In this document: piece by piece, positions 43,365-53,664 of the stretch
Numbering within the stretch: the stretch's first letter is position 1
How the letters are laid out: each line of letters opens with the position of its first letter
Source of the DNA: Harmothoe impar
Lineage: Eukaryota > Annelida > Polychaeta > Phyllodocida > Polynoidae
Length of the DNA stretch: 64,000 nt
Direction: 5' to 3'
Assembly: GCA_947462335.1 (NCBI GenBank)
Contig: OX381707.1
Location: 80,748,610 to 80,812,609, forward strand
Translations under genes and position numbers: made by a program
The notes under the pieces: generated by a model
Seen by the model: only the letters and a program-made list of their open reading frames with translations
Databases searched by the model: none
Told to the model about the DNA's origin: nothing

Positions 43365-44099
43365 CCCAGCATGAAGACTTTTCCAGACTTGCCCCCCTCC
43401 ACCGGGGGCCTGTGTTCTATTATGACCCCCCCCCCTCCTTATACACCAAGCCCCCCCCCCCCTCCAGCTGGCAATAAATGACTAGGCCCTAAGGTGGCAA
43501 GTGAGGAAGTTACACAGACATACACACTTCTAGAAACTTCAGGTTTCACAACATTAACACTTCAGCCATAGATCTATACAGAAGACACACAACCCAAAAT
43601 TACAGGGACGAAGTGGCCAGCAGGCAGAGCAGGTACTTACCTATAATTATACTGAGCATATATAACATATAGTCCATAGCATTAACCCTGCAGCAATTAC
43701 AGATCATACAGTAGCACTTGTTTTATATGCTGCTTTGGGACGATTTCAAGATAGTGACACCTCCAATGGGTTTTGAAATGTTCCCATTTCAACATTTCGA
43801 CAAATAGTATTGAACAATGGAATATTAGTTTAGATAGCAGACACAAAATATTTGCAATAGCACGTTAATATTTGTCCAAATACTTGATTGAAAATATAAC
43901 ACCAAAAAAATATGAAAATTATGATCTTGAATTAAACTAACAAGTACTAATGTCAATGTTTTACTACGTTACATTTTCAATGACAGCCATCTAGTTTAAT
44001 GAAATGAGGCGCGTTTTCCACCATCTGACACCCTAGTGTCACACAAAAACCAAGGTAGTTTTGAACCAGGAATTCATTTCTGCTCTCGGAATCGACCAA
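43365..44099. other. Noncoding interval, including part of repeat R
   Basis: Positions 43495-43640 match the later part of repeat R (29510-29645). The rest is AT-rich with C homopolymers at 43425 and 43450. No gene was seen. Confidence 0.5.
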
Positions 44100-44272
44100 A
44101 CTCACCAGAGCTGCATGCATGCATCATGCTGACCCTGTGGGATTGAGACACATCCAAAGGGTCGGCATGAAGCACCAATGCAGCCCCCGCTAGTTACTTG
44201 CTGGAGCTGCATTGGTGCATCATGAGGACATATGTCATATTTTAGTGTCATGCAGCCTTTAGAGGGTTAACA
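44100..44272. mobile_element. TTAACCCT-type repeat, copy 2 (reverse)
   Basis: In reverse complement it begins TTAACCCTCTAAAGG, has AAAATATGACATATGTCC and CATGATGCACC as at 20345, and ends in an inverted repeat around GCTGCATTGGTGC/GCACCAATGCAGC. Confidence 0.6.
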
Positions 44273-44370
44273 CATCCTATGTTCCCAGACATATATCTTT
44301 CAAAAAAATGGTATGAACCTTGGTGCGCAAGATGGTACCCACTTACCTCCTGGCTCATGGACTATTACAG

Positions 44371-44587
44371 TCACAGCACATATAGAGCAGGAGTTGAAGA
44401 GGAAGGTGCTGTCAGACATCAAAAAGGTTCTACCAAAACTGTCTGATGATGTGACTGAGAAGATATTGGAGAAACTCGATGAGCTCGTTGATTCTGAAGA
44501 GGACCTGGCCTTTCTAAAGGGCGACTACCTCAAGCCTCTTCTAAAACCTGCAACTTCGAGGAGGCTGGTTGACTTCTGGCAACGCAA
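44371..44587 (+). CDS. Candidate exon with SAM-like helical domain
   Basis: ACTATTACAG is the acceptor. The open frame encodes KRKVLSDIKKVLPKLSDD, EKILEKLDELVDSEEDLAFL and LKPLLKPATSRRLVDFWQRK, a string of short helices resembling SAM-type domains (the DLAFL and RRLVDFW portions are typical in style, but the assignment is by eye). Two donors are possible: CAA followed by GTATCG after 44587 (phase 2, joins in frame to the exon at 45020) or CAGG followed by GTAGGT after 44601 (phase 1, joins in frame to 47350). The gene's first exon must lie further upstream and was not found. Confidence 0.5.
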
Positions 44588-45019
44588 GTATCGGGCTCAG
44601 GGTAGGTTTAGTCAATATTTATGAAAAAAATATCCGAGGTAAATGTTAAAATAGAGTAACCTTCCATCATTAATTCTTTTCTTTTACATTATTGCAAATA
44701 TATAATGCCGGGAATACTGTATCATTTTTCATAGAATGTGAATGTAATTAGATCTTGTTGTGGTTCTATATTCGCAGTGGGCACAGTAAGGTGACTCAGC
44801 ACTGGTAATCAGGACAAAACATTGACTCTACGTTCTATGCCATCTGGGATAGAGTACAACAGATTAAATTGAAAAAAAGCACCGGATTTCCTTTGATTTG
44901 ATTTTGTTTTGTTATTTGAAATAGTTGTAACAATGATATCCATAGCCAAGACATTACTAGCCATTTGGCATGCCTGCCTATGTACCAGTAATTGAGTACC
45001 ATATTGTACCTTCTCTTAG

Positions 45020-45188
45020 AAAACTTATGTTCTCTGAATCCATGATAGATAGTTCAGAAGCTGCTGGTACAGTGGCACTCCAACGGGAACTCCAACAACT
45101 CCGGTCTGATTTGGCCCGCATGATACAGAGTGCCAACGAGGAGAACTTTGATAAGTTACATTTTATATTGATGCTGCATAGTATATAG
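45020..45188 (+). CDS. Candidate terminal exon with coiled coil
   Basis: TTCTCTTAG is the acceptor, and joined at phase 2 to the exon ending at 44587 the reading frame is QRKKLMFSESMIDSSEAAG. A short amphipathic coiled-coil-like stretch follows (ALQRELQQLRSDLARMIQSA), then the stop at 45186-45188. A perfect AATAAA lies 18 bases later. Together with the upstream exon this gives a short C-terminal half of a gene of unknown function. Confidence 0.5.
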
Positions 45189-45205
45189 AATGGTAGTTTT
45201 TATCC

Positions 45206-45211
45206 AATAAA
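45206..45211 (+). terminator. Polyadenylation signal AATAAA
   Basis: CCAATAAAAG follows the stop codon of the coiled-coil exon at normal spacing, supporting that exon as the 3' end of a transcript. Confidence 0.5.
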
Positions 45212-45219
45212 AGAATGAC

Positions 45220-47349
45220 CTCAATTACGGATTTTTGAGTAGATTTATCTCTATTTCTTGTCGATAACTTATCCTTCATGACATGTGTTGTGTATCAATA
45301 CAGAGCTCAAATGACATAATATTCTCTTATTTATAATATAGACAACATGACATCCTGGTCTTATCCTTCACAACAAGATCAGATACAGTCTAATAAGATC
45401 AAATAAGTGTAGGGGTTGTGAAAGTATAAAACGAACACAGGTTCAAAATTTGGTTTGAATGCAACATGTTTATTCAGGTCTCAATACTTGGTTCTCATAT
45501 GAACACAGCCTCGAAATAGTATTCAATAAAAGTACAGGTTAATCATAGACAAGGCTTGAAGCACACAATCAGCGTTCTCACTGGTTCGAAGTCAGCAGAG
45601 CTGTTCTGACTGTTCTTGTCCCAGCAAGGGCTGGTGCAAGAGCCAGGAGCAGGAGGGATGTAGGGGCCCTGGTCACAAAGGTATCGAAGGCCCCAAAAAT
45701 TATGCCTGGCCCAAAAAATTATGTCTGGCACAAAATTTATGCCTGGCCCCAAAAATCACCCTGGCACAGACATTCATTCTGGGCCCAAAAATGTACCCGG
45801 TGATGAAGCTGTATTTTTCGTGGTCAGGCTTTGTACATATGGGAAAAGTACATCCTGTTCCTGTTTGGTAACAATACAAGTTTGCAGGAGGCATGTGTGA
45901 GGGGTGTTGGGGCTCCATCCCAGGGCATGCTATTGTACAGTGCAGTGAGACATGTTTCCCGTTCCTGTCCGGCCCAACCCTACCTGATAAAGGGTGTCAA
46001 ACCTGTATCATGCACCATGCCATTCTAATGGGAGGTGGGCCAAACCAGTAGACAAGATCTGTGGCCGTGTGTATGAGGAGTCGTGCTGCTTCTTTTGTAC
46101 ATGTAGGCTCCTTTAATTATGTGTGCACAAAGTTAGAACTTAACCATTTTGTACCACTTGGCCAAGTAAAAAGGGACAAGTTGGAGGGAAAATAAGCATG
46201 CACGTTGGGCAGAAAGGTGCAACAGGGATGAGGAAGGCCCAAGGGTAGCAAAAAGTGAGACAGGCTAGCCGTCAGTGCAGTTGGAGGGGTGTGCTGGGGC
46301 CCCGACCTAGGTGTATAGTTTATTGGAGCCGCTGGTGCTTGCGTCCCGTTCCTGTCCGACCCACCATGCCTACTGTAAAGTGTTATATGTGTGTCATGAA
46401 CCCGGGAACTGATGACTATAGTGCATGGAATCAATGTAAAACATGTTAGGGTACTTGTATGTGTCGGCATTATCCTTTGTTTTTGTCCATTTCGAAAAGC
46501 TGTGCCTCCACAAAGTGGAAATATCTGGGGGGTTTTAAAAAGCTATTTTCACAAAGTGACAACATAACAAGAGTTGGTGATAACTTTGTTCATTTAAACA
46601 ACTTCATATGCATAGAGAGTAAATCAGCTCAACATTACCGAATAAAATCCAATTTCTTGTGCAATTAAACGACTTCACTTGTTTTTCATCCCGTTCCTGT
46701 CCAACCAATCCCGTTCCTGTCCAACCAATCCCGTTCCTGTCCAACCAATCCCGTTCCTGTCCGCCAGCAATATGGTTATGATATAATACAAATATCTAAA
46801 TACGACATGTACAACATAATGGGGGGAAGGGGAAGGTCTTTCCACAATGTAGAAAGTATCTAGCATCAAAATACAAATGAAGCGGTCTGCATGAAAAAAC
46901 TGCAAAGTTTGGCTGTATGAAACGGTGACAATAAGTGACATTCCATGGGACAAGGAGAGACAAAAAAAGGGAATAAGGGTAAATCTTTAGCATTATATGA
47001 TAAAATGCAGATATATGTTTTATACTTCAGGCAAGTATTCAGCTGAAGATCAAATTAGACTAATTTATTACGCATATGGCTGTAGTCGGACAGGAACGGG
47101 ATCAGACCAGTCTGTCTACATCAAAAACATAGAAAGAATTGTATTTAAGAAAAAAACAAAATACAGTGCAACGCATAACAATTTCTACAGTATACATGCG
47201 AATTTGTTAAGCGATCAAACAACATTTTTGTCAGCCAGACAGGAACGGGAAATGCATTGATCTCATGATACCTAGTCATATATATTAATAAAAAAATATA
47301 TAAATGTATATATACATATGTATATTAATGGATGTGTTTGTGTTTTTAG
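45220..47349. other. Probable intron or intergenic DNA with CCCGTTCCTGTCC motifs
   Basis: CCCGTTCCTGTCC occurs near 45960 and 46344 and in a 20-bp tandem array at 46690-46762, and the reverse complement GGACAGGAACGGG occurs near 47089, with a near match at 47237. Positions 45690-45800 also hold TATGCCTGGCCC(C)AAAA-type repeats. No exon was accepted. Confidence 0.6.
46690..46762. repeat. 20-bp tandem repeat
   Basis: CCCGTTCCTGTCCAACCAAT is repeated three times, followed by a fourth CCCGTTCCTGTCC with a different tail. Confidence 0.9.
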
Positions 47350-48014
47350 GGAGAAAGCCGGATACAAACTTTGGAGAAAAACTGTGCAATGGTCTCACTG
47401 TTGGTGTCAATGCTGGTGCTGCTGTTGTAACGGTGGCTGTACAAGTGGCTGGAATGCTGGGTGTAGCCTTAATAAAGGGGGGGCTCGTATGTGTGCAAAA
47501 CGGCTCCCTGAATATCAAACATTTAGAGAGCAGAAGTAACGCAATACCTCCCTTCCTATTTAACGGGAAATTGCCAGATATTGAGCGAGGAGACCCATTC
47601 AACCATTTGTTCCCTGGTTTCGAGCAAGCTTTAACCAAATGTGCAGAGGCACTCTCAGATGGGAGAAACGGCTCCCTGAATATCAAACGTTTAGAGAGCA
47701 GAAGTAACGCAATACCTCCCTTCCCACTTAACGGGATATTGCCAGATATTGAGCGAGGAGACCCATTCAACGATTTGTCCCCTGGTTTCAAGCAAGTTCT
47801 CGACAAATATGCAGAGGAACTATCAGGTGGAAGAAACGGCTCCCTAAATATCAAACATTTAGAGAGCATAAGTAACGCAATACCTCCCTTCCCATTTAAT
47901 GGGATATTGCAAGATATTGAGCGAGGAGACCCATTCAACGAATTTTCCTATGATTTGAAGCAAGCTATAAAAGATTTGCAGAGGCACTGTCAGGTGTGCA
48001 AAACGGCTCCCTGA
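47350..48014 (+). CDS. Candidate exon with hydrophobic segment and 56-residue repeats
   Basis: TGTGTTTTTAG is the acceptor. The frame gives GRKPDTNFGEKLCNG, then a small-residue hydrophobic stretch (NAGAAVVTVAVQVAGMLGVA) that could be a membrane or glycine-zipper helix, then repeats beginning NGSLNIKHLESRSNAIPPF and containing DIERGDPFN. Repeat starts at 47501, 47669 and 47837 are exactly 168 bp apart, so 56 residues. A one-base shortening late in repeat 3 sends the frame to a stop at 48012. CAG followed by GTGG at the end of repeat 2 (after 47826) is a possible donor. The family is not recognised. Confidence 0.45.
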
Positions 48015-48220
48015 ATATCAAACGTTTAGAGAGCAGAAGTAATGCAATACCTCCCTTCCAATTTAACGGGAAATTGCCAGATATTGAGCGAGGAGACCCA
48101 TTCAACGATTTGTCCCCTGGTTTCAAGCAAGCTTTAAACAAATATGCAGAGGCACTATCAGGTGGGAGAAAAACGTGTCATTTTGGAATGGGGTCAAAAC
48201 GGACCCCAGCACTGTGTTAG
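48004..48220 (+). CDS. Fourth 56-residue repeat, shifted frame
   Basis: A fourth repeat unit (NGSLNIKRLESRSNAIPPFQ..) starts 167 rather than 168 bases after the third, so it is out of frame with it. The unit is otherwise well conserved and reads through to a TAG at 48218. Either the frame is restored by splicing at the CAG/GTG sites found in the repeats, or this unit is a decayed copy. Confidence 0.4.
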
Positions 48221-48307
48221 ACCTTATTCCTGCAGCAGAGTAACCACTTAAATGGCTCTGGTGCTGTATTTGGCCTCCGGAAGTTCAAACTTGGCAACTT
48301 GTACTTG

Positions 48308-48313
48308 AATAAA
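48308..48313 (+). terminator. Polyadenylation signal AATAAA
   Basis: TTGAATAAAAGTC lies about 90 bases after the last repeat's stop codon and could end the repeat-containing transcript. Confidence 0.4.
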
Positions 48314-48791
48314 AGTCTTTTCTATGTGAGGGATTCATATTCAGATTTCATACATTGTCAGTTGATCATAGGCCAGCACTAGATGACAGCCATTTTTGTT
48401 CTGTGCAGAATGTTCTTTCTAAACTAATCCCAAGTGTCTTTCCTACATATTGACACCTTCAGGACCCCAATAAAAGAAAATAGAATGGTGCAAGTTCCAA
48501 AATCTGTCTAAGGATATCAATATAATGCATGGAGATCTGGCATCGTCACATATCAAAAATACCACCTATTGTGACATAAATGACACTAAATGGTTGTCTG
48601 CAATTAGGTAGGTGTTGTTCAAAATCATACAGAGCTGTAATCAAAGTAAAATGCAAAGCAGGGGATCCTTTGTCCATGTTCTATTAGAGCCAAAGTATTT
48701 TTTTTTTTATAATGAATTTGACTGGGGTCTGCGTGGACCCCAGCGGATTATTGTTTCCAGCAAAATAATTCCTGGGGATCTACATATGATA

Positions 48792-48905
48792 TGGGGCCGT
48801 CCATAAAGTATGTCACGCCCGAGGGGGTGGGGGGTCTTTTTTTTGTGTGACGAAGTGTGACATGGGGGTGGGGGGGTCTATGGACTTGTGTGACATCACA
48901 CTTTT
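48792..48905. mobile_element. GGGGCCGTCCATAAAG repeat end, + orientation
   Basis: GGGGCCGTCCATAAAGTATG with TCACGCC and G-rich GTGTGACGAAGTGTGACATG segments. The same end appears in reverse complement at 50395-50545. Repeats starting with this CCGTCCATAAA phrase are widely scattered in invertebrate genomes. Confidence 0.65.
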
Positions 48906-49028
48906 TGAATTTTGTAAACAATATAAATGCTGTATAAATTAGTGACATCTGCAGGTTAAATACATATTTGTGGTTGTAGTACCTCTACAAGTCCTAGCAC
49001 CTTCCAAATTCACACAATTCAAGACCCC

Positions 49029-49238
49029 ATGTATGAGAAAACTATAACTGTGATAGATCAGTTTATTAATGCAAACTTGGATGCACATTTGAAGGTCATT
49101 AATGCCCCAAGTTCATCTAACTTGGTTGAACTGAGGATAACTTCTCAAGGAAGGACCATGTATCAAGAGCTGGAAAGAAAAACTTTGCACATACTGGAGA
49201 GGTTTGGCGTAAGTTTTGTCACAAACCATGATAGATAA
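49029..49238 (+). CDS. Candidate ORF of 69 residues
   Basis: An ATG-started frame encodes EKTITVIDQFINANLDAHLK, NLVELRITSQGRTMYQELER and ILERFGVSFVTNHDR, protein-like in composition with two probable helices. It sits between the two GGGGCCGTCCATAAAG repeat ends. No splice site or polyadenylation signal was firmly tied to it. It could be a small host exon or a relic. Confidence 0.3.
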   Translation: MYEKTITVIDQFINANLDAHLKVINAPSSSNLVELRITSQGRTMYQELERKTLHILERFGVSFVTNHDR

Positions 49239-49672
49239 AGACCAAGTCAAACAGCCAAAGATGGGCTTTCAGTGAAACTAGATGGGTCAGGGAACTACCT
49301 CTCAGTATTTGTTAGCCTTGCACCAGGTCAAAGGAAGAACAAAGGAGAGAAACCAAAACAAGGTTCTTCCAGCATGACCTAGTCTGATTCTAGTACGTAT
49401 CACACAGGCGTGGTAACCAAGGGGGACGGGGGGCATGTCCCCTCCCTCCACTTTTGACCAACCCCAAAAAAGTCCAATCCAAAAAGGTCAAGGAAAAAGG
49501 GGTCAAAAAGGTCAATATACCCCTCAGTCCCCCTACTTCAAAACTGCTTGCCATGCCCCTGTATCATTCCAGTATGTATTGCCGCTAAGCAATAATGTGA
49601 ACTCATGTATGCTATCTAGAAGATGCACCATGAAGACCTTATGTGGATAAAGCAAGTATTTGGATACCACAC
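49239..49672. other. Noncoding interval with a purine/pyrimidine-rich repeat
   Basis: GGGGGACGGGGGGCATG at about 49420 with AAAAAGGTCAA-type direct repeats at 49480-49515. No gene was seen. Confidence 0.4.
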
Positions 49673-49834
49673 AAGGATGGATCCAGGTGGGGGACACAGG
49701 AGGGGCAGGGGGGGGGGGCATGCCACCCCTTATTGCTATAGATTTTTAATGTAATTGGGTCTAATACCATCAGAACATTGCCTTTATCAAGCCCCCCCCC
49801 CTCTTTCTCAATTTCCTGGATCCACCCCTGCCAT
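49673..49834. mobile_element. Foldback repeat with GGATCCA ends
   Basis: GGATGGATCCAGGTGGGGG at the left is mirrored by CCTGGATCCACCCCTG at the right, with G and C homopolymers inside. A related end, GGGGCTGATCCAGGGGG, occurs at 52750. No coding capacity. Confidence 0.65.
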
Positions 49835-50099
49835 AGATTTGCCAACACAAGAGAATTGACAGGATGGCAGTGGTACACCTGTTATTCCTGTAAACACTGT
49901 CAAGAATCTATGGATCGAGGATACCTGAGCCGCAGAGATCTAGTGCCATGACTATTGGTGTGAATATGATACTGCCACTTTGAACAATTGGAATGAAAAG
50001 GGGTCTTTTCAATAAAATCCATTACCATAAAATCGTGCGTACAAGCCGCGGCTAGTACGTGAGTCAAATCGGTGGTGCGATTCATAGCATCAGCCGAGG

Positions 50100-50250
50100 G
50101 TCAGGGTGTGGCTTATACACAAGTTTTTGCTACTATTGTACAGTATCAAAAGTCACCATAATCAGATCGGCAGTGCAGCTTATGGCATCAGCACAAACTC
50201 TAGGTGCGGCTAATACACAGGTTAGACTTATACAAGAGATTTTACGGTAA
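50100..50250. repeat. GCGGCTTATAC-type repeat
   Basis: GTGTGGCTTATACACAAG, TGCAGCTTATGGCATCAGC, GGTGCGGCTAATACAC and TTTTACGGTAAC form a short run of the TATAAGC repeat class that is also seen at 19292, 29795 and 52400. Confidence 0.65.
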
Positions 50251-50394
50251 CATTGGGTCTAAAGGTATTCCAGAGACTGATGTCATACTTCAACACATTT
50301 TAGTAGCAATCTAATTGTAATAAGCCTTTAACTGGGTCAAGATAATGTAAGTATGTTCTTTTATTAAATTATAGGACCAGACTGATACGGTACC

Positions 50395-50545
50395 TAATTA
50401 TATGCAAAGGGGGGGGGGTGTAAGCAGATTTGTGACATACTTTTCTAGGGGGTGTCGGAAGAAGTGTGACAAAGTGTGACATTGGGGTGGGGGGGTGTTC
50501 AAAATTGCCCAAAAAAGCGTGACATACTTTATGGACGGCCCCTAT
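50395..50545. mobile_element. GGGGCCGTCCATAAAG repeat end, - orientation
   Basis: AGTGTGACAAAGTGTGACAT, G-rich blocks, then GCGTGACATACTTTATGGAC and GGCCCC. It is the reverse-complement counterpart of 48792-48905. Both may be ends of one 1.75-kb element or two separate insertions. Confidence 0.65.
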
Positions 50546-50859
50546 TCAGGCATTTTGAATAAAACAATATTTGTGACAATTACATAAAATTTGGTGAAGT
50601 TCGGAACACTACTTCTATGTTTTTTACAAGAAATTACATGCCTGGGGTCCGGCTTGCATACGGAAGGTTGTTGCATACAGAAGGTGTGTCATTCAGGAGG
50701 TTGAGGGAAGGGTCATACAATGTAAAGATACAATCGGAAGAATTACTTGATATGATATATCATGACCATATCTTATGCAAAGCACCTGTGTGATATGCTT
50801 GTGTGATAAAGCATGTGGTACGCAAACATATCTTTGACTTTCACTCCCAAAGTAATTGT

Positions 50860-51044
50860 TTGACTTCAGGAAATTGTTCTTTTGACAAGAATATTCAACA
50901 ACTTTGTGATATTCGTTTTTACTGGAAATCAGTGAGTCGTCCTGGTTACCTGCAATTTGTATCCAGGTACTTTTATCATTAAATTAAATAAAAAATAAGA
51001 GAGATTTTCGGACCATGTTGCCTGAAACACCTTTTTTGGCCTCA
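50860..51044. mobile_element. GGCCAAA-family MITE, copy 6 (5'-truncated)
   Basis: CAGGAAATTG, AATATTCAACAACTT and the end GTTGCCTGAAACACC...TTTTGGCCTCAG match the middle and right end of copy 2 (15814-16226). The left end is missing. Confidence 0.7.
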
Positions 51045-53165
51045 GTATGCTGTATAAAGATGTGACTTACGAAATGTTTGCAAAGATGTAATACAATGAC
51101 CATGAGAACTCAGCCCAACAACACAGCCTGTGCGTCAAGGACTTTGTGACGTGCCTGAAACCCGCAGACTTAAGAGCCCTTGAACGCATTGTGATATAGC
51201 ATAATACCACGTAACACAAACCAGTCACATATTGTGTCTGATGGACAAACACTTGAACTGAGAACAATGGTCTAAACCACTTCTAATATTCACATCTAGT
51301 GATATAGTGTTTTATGAATAACTGAGAATAATTAACAATTGGCATAATATGAAAAATGTCTGTATTGTATACGATTTATTAATGCCAAATAAAAAATCTA
51401 AACTCAAACTCTCCCTGAATGTTAACACATAACTGTTGTGTATTTTGTGCACAGAAGGTGTTGCATAAGTAAGCTTTGCAAATCAATGCTAGATCAATGT
51501 ATGAACTATGATATAACTACAATATGTATTGTAACTATAATATAACAAATTACCTACTAGCTAGATTTGCATAATACATAATTAATCTGTAATGATCCAG
51601 CCTATCACTGGGACACCTTTGTATAATTATTCAGACTACCGGTAGACATGTATAATTATGTAAAGCTGGAGCTTTGTCCGTATATGTTTGTGTACTATAC
51701 TCAATTCAAGGTTGTCTTTAAGCGTGGGTGTTCATATATATCTTTTCTAACATGCTTTTTTCTTCTTACTGACTTTGGCCTTTAAATAGCAAACCTCCAA
51801 CGCTTGTATCTAAAAAGTAATTTAAAAAAGAAATTTCTTCCAAACAAAAGTACAAAAACAATCAGAACTTGACGTTAATTTAATCAGGCAAAGTCGTAAA
51901 TATACTAATTGGCACAACACTATGCCGTACTATTAAGTCTAGCAAATGCTTTGACACAATATCTCAGTATCAGATGTATTATAACATAAATCATTAAACG
52001 GAATTTCATGAGTAAACGTATTTGAGTTGCAAAAGAAAGATGTGGTTTCCTGTTCTTCAAAATGCGTTAATTTATTTAAGATATTAAATCTAATCGATCT
52101 AAAGGGAATCTGATGAGTCTGCCATGGACTACCCAATAAAGTGAATGTTGTGATACTTCAAATGGGAGCATCAATGTTGGTGCATTTGAGGGGGCGGTGG
52201 GATTTTGCTCACCAACCGCTTACATTCCTGTTGAAAATAACATTGTTCCATATTTATATTCCTACCACCGGTCCAGTAGCTAAATAACATATATTATATG
52301 GACACACCTGACTGCACATTGTTCATTCACGGCTGGTGACTGAGACACAAGGCCATTTATTAGTCAAGTGTGGTTTGGAAGTCAAAATAAGTATATACAT
52401 ACCGTACCATCGTGTATAAGCGCTCTTCCATTTGGCGGGGCCCTTATCCCAAAACAGGTGCTTATTCAAAGTCTTGATTTTAGTGCATAATAGACTTTTG
52501 GAGGCCCCTTTACCCCCGGCGTTCATTCAAGACCAGCGCTCTTACAAAACCAGGTGCTTTATCGCCCCGCTCTGCTATGTAGATTCTACATGTACGGCAC
52601 TAACATTATGTTGGCCGTTGACTCATATCATATATCGCAAACAGTATTCTTGTAGTGTCGGGAACATAGCTCGCCTATCTATGTAAGTTATTATTCCTAC
52701 CAGATTATTCAACTGGGGTAATTTATCTAAACCCAGTGTGTGATATGCAGGGGCTGATCCAGGGGGACAGCTGGGGGTCTGGACGACCCCAACCCCCTCA
52801 GATCTTTTTAAAGTGAGCCCAGGCTAGGCGAGCCTAGCACTTTATGCAGTGGTCAGAATTCCATTGACAAATTTAATGGTTGATTAATGGCAAGTTCATT
52901 TACATTAAACTTCATAAACATGAAATATTTACTGTGGCTATGCATACAGTGTTGAGGTCAGTGTGTATAGCTGTGGGGGGGGGGGACACCACTGGATTCA
53001 TGAATCTTGCATTGTGGTGTTGCTTGCATTTAATCATGTTTAATTCAGATTGAGTCAGCACACTCTCAATTCGTAGATGTGTAACTGAGCTTCAGGCTCA
53101 ACTGGATGAACATGCGTATAGAAGCATACTATTGAAGTAATGATATGTATTTACATTACAATACA
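51045..53165. other. Noncoding interval
   Basis: AT-rich sequence without an accepted gene. It contains a TATAAGC-type repeat piece at 52400-52560 (ACCGTACCATCGTGTATAAGC), a GGGGCTGATCCAGGGGG foldback end at 52750, and a G homopolymer at 52976. Confidence 0.5.
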
Positions 53166-53171
53166 TATATA

Positions 53172-53204
<33 letters not shown>
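53166..53204. repeat. (TA)n flank of the Ngaro element, 3' side
   Basis: A TA microsatellite ends immediately before the B2 repeat. A second TA microsatellite abuts the other end (58680). The element therefore sits inside a TA tract, and no target duplication can be distinguished. Confidence 0.85.
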
Positions 53205-53207
<3 letters not shown>

Positions 53208-53291
53208 CCTGTCGACTCCATAACATGAATAAATGACAACATGAGAAGACACGTGATAACTTTTGCCCCTACAAAACACAACTAGGCGGCC
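53205..53291 (-). repeat. Ngaro split direct repeat B2
   Basis: TCACCTGTCGACTCC through AACTAGGCGGCC is repeated at constant offset 342 in B1. It forms the 3' outer end of the element. Confidence 0.9.
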
Positions 53292-53330
53292 TCATTTATT
53301 CAATAAACATAAATATAAAAAAAAAAAAAA

Positions 53331-53546
53331 AAACAGAAATGAGGATAAGAAGGTATGTCCTTACAGGTTCATGACAAAGCGGATTATGGTGGAAGAGAAC
53401 CGGTCAGCAGAGGTATGACCCCCACCTAGTGGTGTAAGGTGGAACTGACCGGATAACTGACACAGGTCTCCACCTGACGGGAAGGTGGAACATTACGTCT
53501 GGGGGAATATACCCCAGTAACTCCATACTAGTTACTGGACTCATAT
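53331..53546 (-). repeat. Ngaro split direct repeat A2
   Basis: AAACAGAAATGAGGATAAG through GTTACTGGACTCATAT is repeated at constant offset 5133 in A1 (58464-58679). It lies between B1 and B2, as expected for the rolling A1-B1-A2-B2 arrangement that regenerates a circular intermediate. Confidence 0.9.
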
Positions 53547-53633
53547 TCACCTGTCGACTCCATAACATGAATAAATGACAACATGAGAAGACACGTGATA
53601 ACTTTTGCCCCTACAAAACACAACTAGGCGGCC
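53547..53633 (-). repeat. Ngaro split direct repeat B1
   Basis: An 87-bp copy of B2 that lies directly after the recombinase gene and abuts A2 without a gap. Confidence 0.9.
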
Positions 53634-53664
53634 AAAAGCCCAACAAACAACAACTTTTGCCCCA

